A program made the position numbers and the translations under genes. This document shows positions 42,452 through 50,186 of a DNA stretch of 64,000 nucleotides, piece by piece. The notes under the pieces are model-generated. The model did no database searches, had not been told where the DNA came from, and was given only the letters and a program-made list of their open reading frames with translations. Origin of the DNA: Actinomycetota bacterium (lineage in GTDB: Bacteria; Actinomycetota; Acidimicrobiia; Acidimicrobiales; RAAP-2); NCBI GenBank assembly GCA_009699875.1, contig WLNI01000001.1:1116001-1180000 (forward strand), in the 5' to 3' direction. Every line of letters starts with the position of its first letter. Position 1 is the first letter of the stretch.

Positions 42452-42721
42452 ATGGAAATCCCAGAAGACGTTGTTGAAGAGTTAAGAACTCGGCTCCGTC
42501 GAGTCGAAGGCCAAGTGCGCGGGGTGGAGGCAATGCTGGCCGAGGGCCGAGAGTGCCGAGACGTCGTCACCCAGTTGAGCGCTGCGACAAAAGCATTAGA
42601 GCAAGTCGGATTTCGATTAGTCGCCAGTGGATTGGTTTACTGCATCGAGAATCCCAAAGGTGCAAAGGCATCTGGTTACTCAGTCGATGAAGTCCAACGT
42701 ATGTTTACCAAGTTGGCCTAG
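42452..42721 (+). CDS. CsoR/CstR-family transcriptional repressor
   Basis: 89 residues from ATG 42452 (GAGG upstream). All-helical CsoR fold: LRTRLRRVEGQVRGVEAMLAEGRECRDVVTQLSAATKALEQVGFRLVASGLVYCIENP. The sensing positions are Cys35, residue 60 and Cys64, spaced exactly as the Cys-His-Cys of copper-sensing CsoR (offsets 25 and 29), but residue 60 is Gly. Loss of the His argues against Cu(I) sensing. The two-Cys pattern is that of CstR-type persulfide/polysulfide sensors, which form disulfide or polysulfide bridges and release DNA. A CsoR-type operator overlaps its own promoter. The METTL7-like methyltransferase gene follows by 10 bp. Confidence 0.85.
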   Translation: MEIPEDVVEELRTRLRRVEGQVRGVEAMLAEGRECRDVVTQLSAATKALEQVGFRLVASGLVYCIENPKGAKASGYSVDEVQRMFTKLA

Positions 42722-42731
42722 AGGATTCTGT

Positions 42732-43352
42732 ATGGGTTTTTATAACGAACAAATTGTTCCTCGGCTTGTCATGTGTGCGTGTGGCAATGCCGGACTTGAG
42801 CGGTGGCGAGTTGAGGTGAATTCTGGACTGAGCGGTTCTGTCGTTGAGATTGGCTTTGGTTCTGGGCTGAACGTCCCCTTTTATCCCCCCGCCGTTGACA
42901 TCGTCTATGCCGTTGAGCCTGCAGCACTGGCGAAGAAGCTTGCGGCCAAACGTGTGGCTGCGTCGTCGACGCCCATCGAGCACATCGGTCTCGATGGCCA
43001 AGCGATCCCACTGGGTGACGAGAGTTGCGACAGTGCCCTGTGTACATTCACACTTTGCACGGTTCCCAACCCGGGCCAAGCACTTCGTGAAATCTCTCGA
43101 GTACTTCGACCCGGTGGTTCGTTTCACTTTCTCGAACACGGCATCGCTCCTGATGAAAAAGTTGCAACGTGGCAGCAGCGACTTGATCCCTTTGAGCGAG
43201 TTCTTGCCGATGGATGTGAGTTGACTCGTGACCCCTTGGCATTGGTGAGCGCAGCGGGCTTCGAGATCACCTCGTCGACCCAGCGCTACGGCAAAGGTCC
43301 AAAGCCCTGGAGTTACTTCACTCTTGGTGTCGCTCAAAAACCTTCACACTGA
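42732..43352 (+). CDS. METTL7/TMT1-like SAM methyltransferase (thiol S-methyltransferase candidate)
   Basis: 206 residues from ATG 42732. SAM motif I is VVEIGFGSGLNVPFYPPAVDIVYAVEP. The later part contains VPNPGQALREISRVLRPGGSFHFLEHG, then WQQRLDPFERVLADGCELTRDP and a YGKGPKPWSYFTLGVA end. The FLEHxxA...WQQ...DP....L.DGCxLTR arrangement is the hallmark of the METTL7/TMT1 family, whose mammalian members methylate alkyl thiols and hydrogen sulfide. There is no membrane anchor here. It is in the same transcript as the CsoR/CstR-like repressor, so it would rise when the repressor is released. Other small-molecule acceptors remain possible. Confidence 0.8.
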   Translation: MGFYNEQIVPRLVMCACGNAGLERWRVEVNSGLSGSVVEIGFGSGLNVPFYPPAVDIVYAVEPAALAKKLAAKRVAASSTPIEHIGLDGQAIPLGDESCDSALCTFTLCTVPNPGQALREISRVLRPGGSFHFLEHGIAPDEKVATWQQRLDPFERVLADGCELTRDPLALVSAAGFEITSSTQRYGKGPKPWSYFTLGVAQKPSH

Positions 43353-43377
43353 ATCGCTCAGCGATACCCAAAGCGTG

Positions 43378-45681
43378 TTACTGGTTCCCAAGTGTTTGAT
43401 AGACCCGACACGGTTCACCACGAAGTGAGCCACAGGTCGGTAACGCCATGACAGTGACGTTCGACACCTTATTGATGACGAACTGAGACGGTATGACTCC
43501 ACCCAAGGTGACGGTATTGGTGACAGAACCATTGGTCGCTGTTCTGGCAAAGGCCCACGACGGTCGGTCTCCTCCCGGAGCTGAGATCACGATTCGAAGT
43601 GCTGTTCCCGCTCGGAAGGTGTGGGCGATTGGGTTCACTGGAACTCGGACCATCACGGGCTTGCCCGCGGGCAAAGCCCGAAGGTCTTGTTTCAGGTACG
43701 TCGGTTGTGGCCACAGTGGAGTAGAGCTCGGTAGCAAGGTGCGATTCGACGTGTTTAAGAATCCAGAGGTGACGTACTCTTCCTGGTTTGTTGTTGGGCG
43801 AACTTCGGTGACCGAAACTTGTAGCTCAGTGGCTTTGGCCGTCGACGAGAGTTTCAGGTCGAGACTGGCCGGTCCAACAATGGTGATGTCCTTGGTGAGG
43901 ACTTGGCTTTGGTAGGCCAGGCCATTTGTAGAGGGTACGGGTGTCCAGTTAAAGGGAGGTTGGGCAGCCCACGCATTATCTGAACTCGACAGAGTCGTTG
44001 CCGGCCGCACCGCAGGGTCTGGGTGGAATGTGTTGGTGGTCGTCGACGTTGGCTTTGTTGAACTCAACGATCCCTTGGGTGCCAAGTAGTAGTGAAGGAG
44101 TGTTCCCTTCGGCGGCCATGAGGTGAAAGCTGCTTCGTAACTTGGCTGGAGAGATCCCGGTCCGAGATCGGTACCGCCATAGTCAAAGAACACTCGCACC
44201 TTGGGATTTTGGGCGACAAAGTCGGCTTGGGCTTCCTTGACATTCTTGGCCCCGGTAAAGCGAATAGGGGGAATAGGCATGACCTTGGCCCCATCGGTAA
44301 AGCTTGAATAGAGCGTCGGGGCCAACGCAGTCAGGGTGGGCGAAGGTTTGGGAACTTGCTCTTTGAGATAGATGTCTAAGAACTCCAACCAACGAGTAAT
44401 CGTGCCAGGGCCCAATGAGTCAATGTGGCCACCATTGAGCATGGTGGCAAAGGCGTTGGGGTTTTTATTGAGCGCGGCGATCAGAGCAGGCCATTGTGGA
44501 CCGGTCTGTTCGTCTTGAAGGGCGCCGACTAAAAAGACTGGGACGGTAACTTTCGACGCCCATTTCACGGGAGATCGTCGATCGAAGAGGGCGGGGTTTC
44601 GAGAGAGTCCCGGCCCCACCACACTCGACAACGCCTCGCTTTGGCCGTGCAGTACCTGATTGTTCAAACATGAACTCTGCCCTCGCTGGGCCTCGGCTTG
44701 GATCTCGGCGGCTGCCCATGGTTGGCCCCCGCCCGCAGCAGTGGCTGGCTTGGCGTCGCTGATTCGCTCGGCGATCCAACTCTTGGCAAAGCCGTTGTTG
44801 TAGATCCCACCCGGATATCCCGTCGAGAACAGGTCATCGGTTGGGCTCAGTGGCGTGATGGCGGCCAAGTCAGGTGGGTTCGTCCCAGCAACTTCAAACT
44901 GTGAGATACCTGAGTAACTAATGCCGACCATGGCTACTTTGTGGTGAAGGGCCCACGACTGGCCGCCGATGGTTTGAATTGCGTCGTAGCCGTCATAGTC
45001 GGTGGGATACCCGAAGAGATCGAATGCACCGCCCGAACATCCTGTTCCTCGAATCTGCACACTCACCGATGCAAATCCCAAGAGTGGTGCGACGACAGCG
45101 CCAATGACAGTTGAGGAACTCGGCAACAAGGGGTCTTTTGAGTCGCCACCACTCAAGAGAACATTCATCAAGCTATGAGGAGCAGCGGTGTTGTAGCCCG
45201 AGTACTCCATCACCGTAGGGAATGGCCCTTGGGAGAGTGAGGTCTTGCCCAAAGGAAGACGTACAGTCATTGCGAGCTGGACACCATCGCGCATGGTGAC
45301 GTAGTTCAATCCGACGTGAAGAGTTTGGTTGTAGAGGCTCTTAGGAGGAATAGATCCAGGGGCCAAAACAGTAAACGGTGATGATGACTGCTTTGAAGTG
45401 ACGTCTCGAAAGACATAGCCAGAGCCTGGTGCGACGTTGCGGATGACAAGGCTCCCGAGGTTATCGGCGACGCCTGCACCAACCTTGTTGCCAGATCCGT
45501 TGCTCAAGACCATGGTGTCGCCCGGGTGTACGCCGATGACGTAGGCCTCACCGACAGAACCGTGGGCATGAAAAGAGGCCGAAGAGCTTGCGGCACTCGC
45601 ACTGAGAGGTACAACAACCACCATTGCCAGACTCATCATGAGTGAGAGCAACACCCCAATGCTTCGCGTCATAATCTTCAT
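43378..45681 (-). CDS. Secreted CocE/S15-family alpha/beta hydrolase (X-Pro dipeptidyl-peptidase-like)
   Basis: 767 residues with a signal peptide (SIGVLLSLMMSLAMVVVVPLSASAASS). The S15/CocE catalytic domain shows VTMRDGVQLAMTVRLP, PTVMEYSGYN, SVQIRGTGCSGGAFDLFG, and the nucleophile in VAMVGISYSGISQFEVAGTNPPDLAAI (GxSYSG). LVGALQDEQTG carries the catalytic acid and NGGHIDSLGP the His. A C-terminal jelly-roll domain (ITIVGPASLDLKLSS...VPVNPIAHTFRAGTALRIVISAPGGDRPSW) completes the CocE/NonD pattern. It would hydrolyse esters or acyl-peptides outside the cell. AAGGGC precedes the ATG. Monocistronic by appearance. Confidence 0.9.
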   Translation of the reverse strand: MKIMTRSIGVLLSLMMSLAMVVVVPLSASAASSSASFHAHGSVGEAYVIGVHPGDTMVLSNGSGNKVGAGVADNLGSLVIRNVAPGSGYVFRDVTSKQSSSPFTVLAPGSIPPKSLYNQTLHVGLNYVTMRDGVQLAMTVRLPLGKTSLSQGPFPTVMEYSGYNTAAPHSLMNVLLSGGDSKDPLLPSSSTVIGAVVAPLLGFASVSVQIRGTGCSGGAFDLFGYPTDYDGYDAIQTIGGQSWALHHKVAMVGISYSGISQFEVAGTNPPDLAAITPLSPTDDLFSTGYPGGIYNNGFAKSWIAERISDAKPATAAGGGQPWAAAEIQAEAQRGQSSCLNNQVLHGQSEALSSVVGPGLSRNPALFDRRSPVKWASKVTVPVFLVGALQDEQTGPQWPALIAALNKNPNAFATMLNGGHIDSLGPGTITRWLEFLDIYLKEQVPKPSPTLTALAPTLYSSFTDGAKVMPIPPIRFTGAKNVKEAQADFVAQNPKVRVFFDYGGTDLGPGSLQPSYEAAFTSWPPKGTLLHYYLAPKGSLSSTKPTSTTTNTFHPDPAVRPATTLSSSDNAWAAQPPFNWTPVPSTNGLAYQSQVLTKDITIVGPASLDLKLSSTAKATELQVSVTEVRPTTNQEEYVTSGFLNTSNRTLLPSSTPLWPQPTYLKQDLRALPAGKPVMVRVPVNPIAHTFRAGTALRIVISAPGGDRPSWAFARTATNGSVTNTVTLGGVIPSQFVINKVSNVTVMALPTCGSLRGEPCRVYQTLGNQ

Positions 45682-45766
45682 AGTTGCCCTTGTCCCCTCC
45701 GTGCAGGGCTAAGAGTAGTGCGGAGAATGGCAAAAAGTGACGAACACACACCTAGAAGGTCTGTCG

Positions 45767-46420
45767 TTAGGGAAGTGGTCCGACGTATTTGTTGTAGGCA
45801 GCGATCCAGTTGGTGGCTTCTTCTGTTTGGGCTTGCGCGAGTGGAATTGTTTTTGAACAGATCAATGAGTGGAGCCGGTTTTCAAGTCTGTCCTTGACTC
45901 GTGCCCCATACGGGCCAAGTAACGGTTCAGGAAAGAGATTCGCCGCGGCGTTCGCAGCGCCGCCAACCTCCAGTGAGACCAAGTGGTCATACTCAAATGC
46001 ACTGGTGGACCCACTCTGTCCATAGGCCGTCATTGATGCTCGCTTTTCGGGATACGTCACCGACGACGAAGGGCGAATGCTCGAGGTATAGCCCGAGACA
46101 CAGATGGTTGAATCGATGGTGGCTTGGGTGACGGCTGGGTTCGTCGCCCCTGGAGTACAGCGAGGGTCAGGAAAGGCGTCTTGATTGTTGTAGAGGCCAT
46201 AGGTACATGGAGAGAGTTGTGTTCCAAATGCATCAGCTGGTGCGAGCCCACTCGGCGGTGCGGTAGTGGTAGGTGGAAGTGTCGTCGACGTTGTCGTCGA
46301 CGTTGTCGTTGACGGCTCCATCGTGGAGGGAGTCGATGAGCTCGGCGTGCTCGAACACCCTGCCGCCACAAAGATGACAGAAACAAGGAAGAGGGGGTAT
46401 CGAGCGGAGAGTCTCTTCAC
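45767..46420 (-). CDS. HNH-nuclease-like lipoprotein
   Basis: 217 residues from GTG 46420, chosen because AAGGA lies 8 nt upstream and it begins directly before the lipoprotein signal (ARYPLFLVSVIFVAAGCSS); the frame is open to 46528. After a Thr-rich linker the domain reads FEYDHLVSLEVGGAANAAANLFPEPLLGPYGARVKDRLENRLHSLICSK. This contains DH, GG and N elements of a secreted HNH-endonuclease-like family. Two Cys pairs in the body suggest an oxidised extracellular domain. DNA degradation outside the cell or an unknown wall role are both possible. Divergent from the RHH antitoxin gene. Confidence 0.72.
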   Translation of the reverse strand: MKRLSARYPLFLVSVIFVAAGCSSTPSSSTPSTMEPSTTTSTTTSTTLPPTTTAPPSGLAPADAFGTQLSPCTYGLYNNQDAFPDPRCTPGATNPAVTQATIDSTICVSGYTSSIRPSSSVTYPEKRASMTAYGQSGSTSAFEYDHLVSLEVGGAANAAANLFPEPLLGPYGARVKDRLENRLHSLICSKTIPLAQAQTEEATNWIAAYNKYVGPLP

Positions 46421-46523
46421 GCAAGAGATCCTTGCAGGTGGTTGTGTTCGTTTCTTGATCGTGCCAAGGGTGAAGGTGAAGCGACCGTTGTGCAGTGTTC
46501 CATATCTAAAAAGCATAGGTGAT

Positions 46524-46533
46524 ACCATATGGT
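46524..46533 (+). promoter_or_regulatory. Palindrome overlapping the antitoxin start codon
   Basis: ACCATATGGT is a perfect 10-bp palindrome containing the ATG of the ribbon-helix-helix gene. Antitoxins of this fold usually bind short palindromes at their own promoter, so this is a candidate autoregulatory site. Confidence 0.35.
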
Positions 46534-46780
46534 TATGGCTCGAAAAGAAGTACTGGTGCAGTTAGATGATGGGTTAGTCGCCCAGCTTGATGCGCTCGCC
46601 CATGCTCTCTCAATCAACCGTTCCGAACTCATCCGTCGAGCAACAAAGGCACTGATCGATGCGGAGGTAGTGGCGAAAGCGGACCAAGAGTTACAAGAGG
46701 CCTACCGGCGCCAGCCACAAGACCGTCGAATGGCGAAGGTCGGATTGGAAATGACGCAAGCGACACTCAACGAGTGGTGA
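46529..46780 (+). CDS. Ribbon-helix-helix antitoxin (MazE/CopG-like)
   Basis: 83 residues. KEVLVQLDDGLVAQLDALAHALSINRSELIRRATKALID is a ribbon-helix-helix DNA-binding domain. The C-terminal half (EVVAKADQELQEAYRRQPQDRRMAKVGLEMTQATLNEW) is the acidic/hydrophobic tail expected to wrap the toxin. AGGTGA lies 8 nt before ATG 46529; a second ATG is at 46535. The stop overlaps the GTG of the toxin gene (GTGA). Confidence 0.88.
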   Translation: MVMARKEVLVQLDDGLVAQLDALAHALSINRSELIRRATKALIDAEVVAKADQELQEAYRRQPQDRRMAKVGLEMTQATLNEW

Positions 46781-47097
46781 GTCGAGGCGACATTATCTGG
46801 GCTGACCTTGGAGCGGAGTTTGGTCGACGTCCGGTGTGTGTCATCTCGAGAGATGCCGCCATTGAAGTCCTGAACTCATTGACCTGCGCGCCAGTGACTC
46901 GTACTATTCGATCGATTCGATCAGAAGTCGAGCTCGGCGAACTCGAAGGCGTTCTCGATGCTTGTGTCATCAACTGTGACACGCTCTTGAGTATTCCAAA
47001 AGACAGTGTTGACACTGTCCCGCTTGGACGCCTCGGGGTGATCAAGCGCCGTGAGCTCGACCAAGCGCTTCGCTACTCATTCGATATTCAGTCGTAG
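46777..47097 (+). CDS. MazF/PemK-family endoribonuclease toxin
   Basis: 106 residues from GTG 46777 (another GTG at 46774). Typical MazF order: RGDIIWADLGAEFGRRPVCVISRD, NSLTCAPVTRTIRSIRSEVELG, CVINCDTLLSIPKDSVDTVPLGRL. The conserved RxxVTR... motif appears as APVTRTIR. The toxin cleaves single-stranded RNA at specific sequences when the antitoxin is lost. The basic GRRPV replaces the more usual Q-x-R-P/GKxRPV loop but remains within family variation. Confidence 0.9.
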   Translation: MSRGDIIWADLGAEFGRRPVCVISRDAAIEVLNSLTCAPVTRTIRSIRSEVELGELEGVLDACVINCDTLLSIPKDSVDTVPLGRLGVIKRRELDQALRYSFDIQS

Positions 47098-47099
47098 AT

Positions 47100-48053
47100 T
47101 CACCTCTTCGACGAAGTGAACGCAGGGCATTGAGGTTTGAAGTGACACCAGTTGCACAGTGGTCCCTGCTTCGCCTCCCACATGTCCTCGGCTTCTGACG
47201 CTTTCATCTCGTTCCAAATCTGCACCATCTTTCGTTGCGTCGATTCCAAGATGGCGTCGTCGACGAGCAGCTCTTGAACCGCATCTGGTTGCTGCGCGCT
47301 GACATAGAGAAGTCGAAGCTTGTGAGCAGTCACGCCTTCGACCAGTTTCAGAAGAACGGCATAGACCTTAAGTTGGAAAAAAGCGTCATCGGCAAATCGA
47401 GGCTGATGAACCTTGCCAGTTTTGTAGTCACTAATTACCCAGCGCTCTTCGCCTGTACTCGTCGTATAGCGATCGAGTCGATCGATAAAGCCATGAAGAG
47501 TTACTCCAAGTGATTCCGCTTCGAGGTGGAGTTCGCGAGCTTCTGGGTCGAAGTTCCAGGGTCGCTCGATAGAAAAGTAGTTTTCGACGATTTTGGCCGT
47601 ATCTATGAGAAACTTCGCCTCTTCAGGTGAGCCCTTCGCCATCAAGGCTCGATACTCTGCGGCTCGAGAGTGCGCTTGGGCGAACTCCCAACTCTCTTCA
47701 TCGAGTTCGCCGACCCAGAGATGTTCTTTATTTCGGATGCGAGCTTCTGGCGAGTCAGGGGCAACATCGTCTCGCTGAGCAAAGGGATTGACCATGACTT
47801 CCCACCCTGGCTCGACGTAGGCGAGGGCGGTGGCCGGATCTCTTCGTTCTTCTTTGGTGTGATCAAAGAGTCGCTCAAAGGCGGTGTGCGCCAGTGTGCC
47901 TTTGGCCATCGGGATCGAAGACGGGGTGGGGAGCCCAAGGATGGTCTTGTAATAGAAGAGTTGTGGGCATTGAAGAAAGTCTTTGGCCCGAGAGGGGGAA
48001 AGTCGCACTGGTAGGGGACGAGGAGTCTGCGGAGGTGCTGGCATAGAACTCAT
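47100..48053 (-). CDS. RecB-family PD-(D/E)XK exonuclease-like protein
   Basis: 317 residues of the PD-(D/E)XK (PF12705) superfamily. LSPSRAKDFLQCPQLFYYKTILGLP, GTLAHTAFERLFD, ISDYKTGKV (the D-x-K nuclease core) and FQLKVYAVLL match the family. A C-terminal CNWCHFKPQCPAF with the early Cys in LQCPQ can form the [4Fe-4S]-type four-Cys cluster of AddB/Cas4-like nucleases. A role in DNA repair is likely. Ends three bases after the MazF stop, convergent. Confidence 0.88.
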   Translation of the reverse strand: MSSMPAPPQTPRPLPVRLSPSRAKDFLQCPQLFYYKTILGLPTPSSIPMAKGTLAHTAFERLFDHTKEERRDPATALAYVEPGWEVMVNPFAQRDDVAPDSPEARIRNKEHLWVGELDEESWEFAQAHSRAAEYRALMAKGSPEEAKFLIDTAKIVENYFSIERPWNFDPEARELHLEAESLGVTLHGFIDRLDRYTTSTGEERWVISDYKTGKVHQPRFADDAFFQLKVYAVLLKLVEGVTAHKLRLLYVSAQQPDAVQELLVDDAILESTQRKMVQIWNEMKASEAEDMWEAKQGPLCNWCHFKPQCPAFTSSKR

Positions 48054-48243
48054 TTGAACATATCTCGGCTCTCGGGGGAGTGTGTTGTTTGATTGGGCTG
48101 GCGAACTCCATCACTCATGTCGTGACCCCTTCGGCGTACTCGTGGCACAGAGCGACTCTCCCCACACGCTTTACCAACAAAAGGAGACTACTTAGGGAGA
48201 GTCTGCTCTGCGCCGAACATCAAGATAGGCCAGGGTTGTAACA

Positions 48244-48258
48244 GAACACTCTGTGTTC
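48244..48258 (+). promoter_or_regulatory. Inverted repeat in the promoter of the Ntn amidase gene
   Basis: GAACAC and GTGTTC arms with spacer TCT. It lies just upstream of a possible -10 (TAGGAT, 48270-48275) and so covers the -35 region, a position fitting a repressor operator. The 253-bp gap 48054-48306 contains no other structure I can support apart from the GGAGGAAAG ribosome site. Confidence 0.4.
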
Positions 48259-48306
48259 AAACAGGCCTCTAGGATAAGGCCACGTCCTGGAGGAAAGAGA
48301 TAGTTC

Positions 48307-49236
48307 ATGTGCACGTCATTTCGGCTCACGGCTGAGGATAAGAGCGTTGTAGTTGGTCGATCGTATGAATCTCATGAAGTCTTAGACGCCAAGATCACCA
48401 TGATCCCGAGGGGTTTCCGTGGAGCGAGCATTGGCCCGAATAACACAGAGGGTAAAACGTGGACCTCGAAATATGGTGTCGTCGGTGTTGACGCATTCGG
48501 TATCGCAGAGATGATGTCAGATGGCATGAATGAAAAAGGTCTCTACGCGGGGCTTCAACTGATGCCGGGATTCTGTGAGTACACCCCGAGTGACCAAGCG
48601 ATGTCAGAGAAGAGCATGGTGGTCTGCCACGTTGCTGCCTATGTTCTCGGCACGTCTGCGACTGTGGGTGAAGCGTGTGAGGCCATGAATGAGGTGACGC
48701 TCTGGAGTGACGTGCCCCACCACAATCCGCTGGCACCGCCGATGCACATCACCCTTCACGACAAGTCCGGAGACTCCGCAGTCCTTGAGTGGAGACAAGG
48801 GGAGATGATCGTCCACGAGAATCCCATTGGGGTGGTCTGTGATGCTCCATATTTTGATTGGCACGTTGACAACCTTCGTAACTATCTCAATCTCTCGACC
48901 TTGAATCCAGATTCGTCAACAATCAATGGAGTTGAGGTCAAAGCCATGTGGCAAGGCGCTGGCATGCAAGGCCTCCCTGGCGATTGGTCATCGCCATCGC
49001 GCTTTGTTCGCACGACTTCCTACATCTCGCACCTACGCCCTATCGCCACTGGGAAAGAATTGGAAAAGTCAGCGTTTCATCTTTTGAATGCTTTTGATAT
49101 CCCCAAAGGACTGATTCGAGGCGATGAACAGGTAGCGAATGATGCGTTTACGCCATGGAGCTCGATGTCAAACCTCACCGATCTGCGCTACGCCATTCGA
49201 ACGTACGGAAAGCCGTTCCCCATTTGGTCGATTTGA
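48307..49236 (+). CDS. Linear amide C-N hydrolase (choloylglycine hydrolase/penicillin V acylase-like), apparently frameshifted at the 3' end
   Basis: 309 residues to the first stop. The N-terminal nucleophile Cys2 (MCTSFRL) is exposed after Met removal, as required for an Ntn hydrolase. GRSYESHEV, the ISDGMNEKGL-like MSDGMNEKGLYAGLQLMPGF, SAVLEWRQGEMIVHENPIGVVCDAPYFDWHVDNLRNYL and FVRTTSY support the family. It hydrolyses an amide bond in bile-salt-, penicillin V- or acyl-homoserine-lactone-like substrates. The stop at 49234 comes in the middle of a strand. The +2 frame continues with VDLKNVDFDRSEPVEIPLP and ends at 49316, joining the protein smoothly if one G is added at 49226-49227. Strong ribosome site GGAGGAAAG. 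Confidence 0.85.
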   Translation: MCTSFRLTAEDKSVVVGRSYESHEVLDAKITMIPRGFRGASIGPNNTEGKTWTSKYGVVGVDAFGIAEMMSDGMNEKGLYAGLQLMPGFCEYTPSDQAMSEKSMVVCHVAAYVLGTSATVGEACEAMNEVTLWSDVPHHNPLAPPMHITLHDKSGDSAVLEWRQGEMIVHENPIGVVCDAPYFDWHVDNLRNYLNLSTLNPDSSTINGVEVKAMWQGAGMQGLPGDWSSPSRFVRTTSYISHLRPIATGKELEKSAFHLLNAFDIPKGLIRGDEQVANDAFTPWSSMSNLTDLRYAIRTYGKPFPIWSI

Positions 49237-49362
49237 AGAATGTTGACTTCGATCGCTCTGAACCTGTGGAGATCCCCTTGCCAGAAGAAGAGCACTTCGT
49301 GACGTTGTCGCTCTAAGAGGCGCTCGGTGACCTAGCGTCTTCTCTGGAGGTCGAGTCGCACT

Positions 49363-50034
49363 ATGTCAGCACACCCACACTTTGTTCTCGGTCTAGACCT
49401 TGATGGAACCTGTGCGGACTTTTATGGTCGCATGCGTGAAATTGCCGCTGTGTACACCAAGCAAGCATTGGCTGATCTCCCAACTGATGTCGAATGGTCG
49501 CTAAGCAACTGGGGAATAGGAGAAGACGACTATGAGAACTTCCACCGTTATGCGGTCGTCGAACATCAGTTGTTTGAGACCATGCCACCACTTCCTGGGG
49601 CTCCTGAAGCGTTAGATCGTTTAGCGAAAGAAGGCATTCGGATCAGGATTATTACTCACCGCCTCATTCTCTCGAGTCTGCACGAGATGACGGTGCTCCA
49701 AAGTGTTCGGTGGCTTGATGCTCATCACATTCCTTATTGGGATCTTTGCTTTATGAGAGAGAAAGACGACGTAAACGCGGACCTCTACGTCGAGGACGCG
49801 CCCCACAATGTGCTCCGCCTCCAAGAAGCAGGGGCCGATGTGGTGGTGTTCGCCAATGGCACCAATGTCGCACTCGAACACACCTCAAACCGAGTTGCCA
49901 CCTGGGATGAGGCTGAAGCGACGATTCGAGATCGCTATTACCGCTGGCTGGAGCGCCACAGTCTTTCGTTGCCCTCACGGCCTGGCGAGGCACCGAGTTG
50001 GTTTGAGGCAGGAAATGCCCCCGCAACTTCGTGA
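49363..50034 (+). CDS. HAD-family 5'-nucleotidase (NT5C type)
   Basis: 223 residues. HAD motif I is VLGLDLDGTCADF, and motif II is in IRIRIITHRL. The cap and C-terminal region (DLYVEDAPHNVLRLQEAGADVVVFANGTN) follow the deoxy(pyrimidine) 5'-nucleotidase NT5C arrangement. It would dephosphorylate a nucleoside monophosphate or similar small phosphate ester in the cytosol. GGAGGTCGAG precedes the ATG. It is followed by the 5' remnant of a propeller gene. Confidence 0.82.
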   Translation: MSAHPHFVLGLDLDGTCADFYGRMREIAAVYTKQALADLPTDVEWSLSNWGIGEDDYENFHRYAVVEHQLFETMPPLPGAPEALDRLAKEGIRIRIITHRLILSSLHEMTVLQSVRWLDAHHIPYWDLCFMREKDDVNADLYVEDAPHNVLRLQEAGADVVVFANGTNVALEHTSNRVATWDEAEATIRDRYYRWLERHSLSLPSRPGEAPSWFEAGNAPATS

Positions 50035-50105
50035 GCGTTCCCCAGAGAGATGCTGCGAACGAGGTGCAAGAGAGTCAACGTACCTGCTCAATCTCGCCAC
50101 TTTCG
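50028..50105 (+). pseudogene. 5' remnant of a LAATG propeller gene
   Basis: About 76 bases match the leader and first codons of the intact gene at 57785-57860 at roughly 80% identity (shared TCGTGAG-GTT-CCCAGAGAGA, GAAC-AGGT-CAAG, ACCTGCTC-ATCTCGCC). The coding part would read VNVPAQSRH versus VNSPARSRR in the intact copy. The similarity ends near 50105 and is followed by unrelated sequence. The possible -10 of the intact copy (TAGGTT) is GAGGTG here. Confidence 0.6.
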
Positions 50106-50160
50106 GCGAAGAGGTCATCGCTAAGAGTTGGAAACCCTGGTCGTTATCCCAGGATTCTTG

Positions 50161-50180
50161 TTGCAGCGCTAGTGCTGCAA
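50161..50180. terminator. Hairpin between nucleotidase and D-aminoacylase genes
   Basis: TTGCAGC and GCTGCAA arms with a G-T pair and CTAG loop form a near-perfect palindrome in the convergent interval, likely a bidirectional terminator. Confidence 0.5.
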
Positions 50181-50186
50181 GATTGA

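Noticed and set aside
48244-48258. GAACAC-TCT-GTGTTC as an SOS box
   Set aside because: GAAC and GTTC are 7 nt apart; LexA sites of this group need 4.
50161-50180. Near-perfect palindrome as a transposon end
   Set aside because: No matching copy at the other side of the block, no transposase and no target-site duplication; a terminator fits better.
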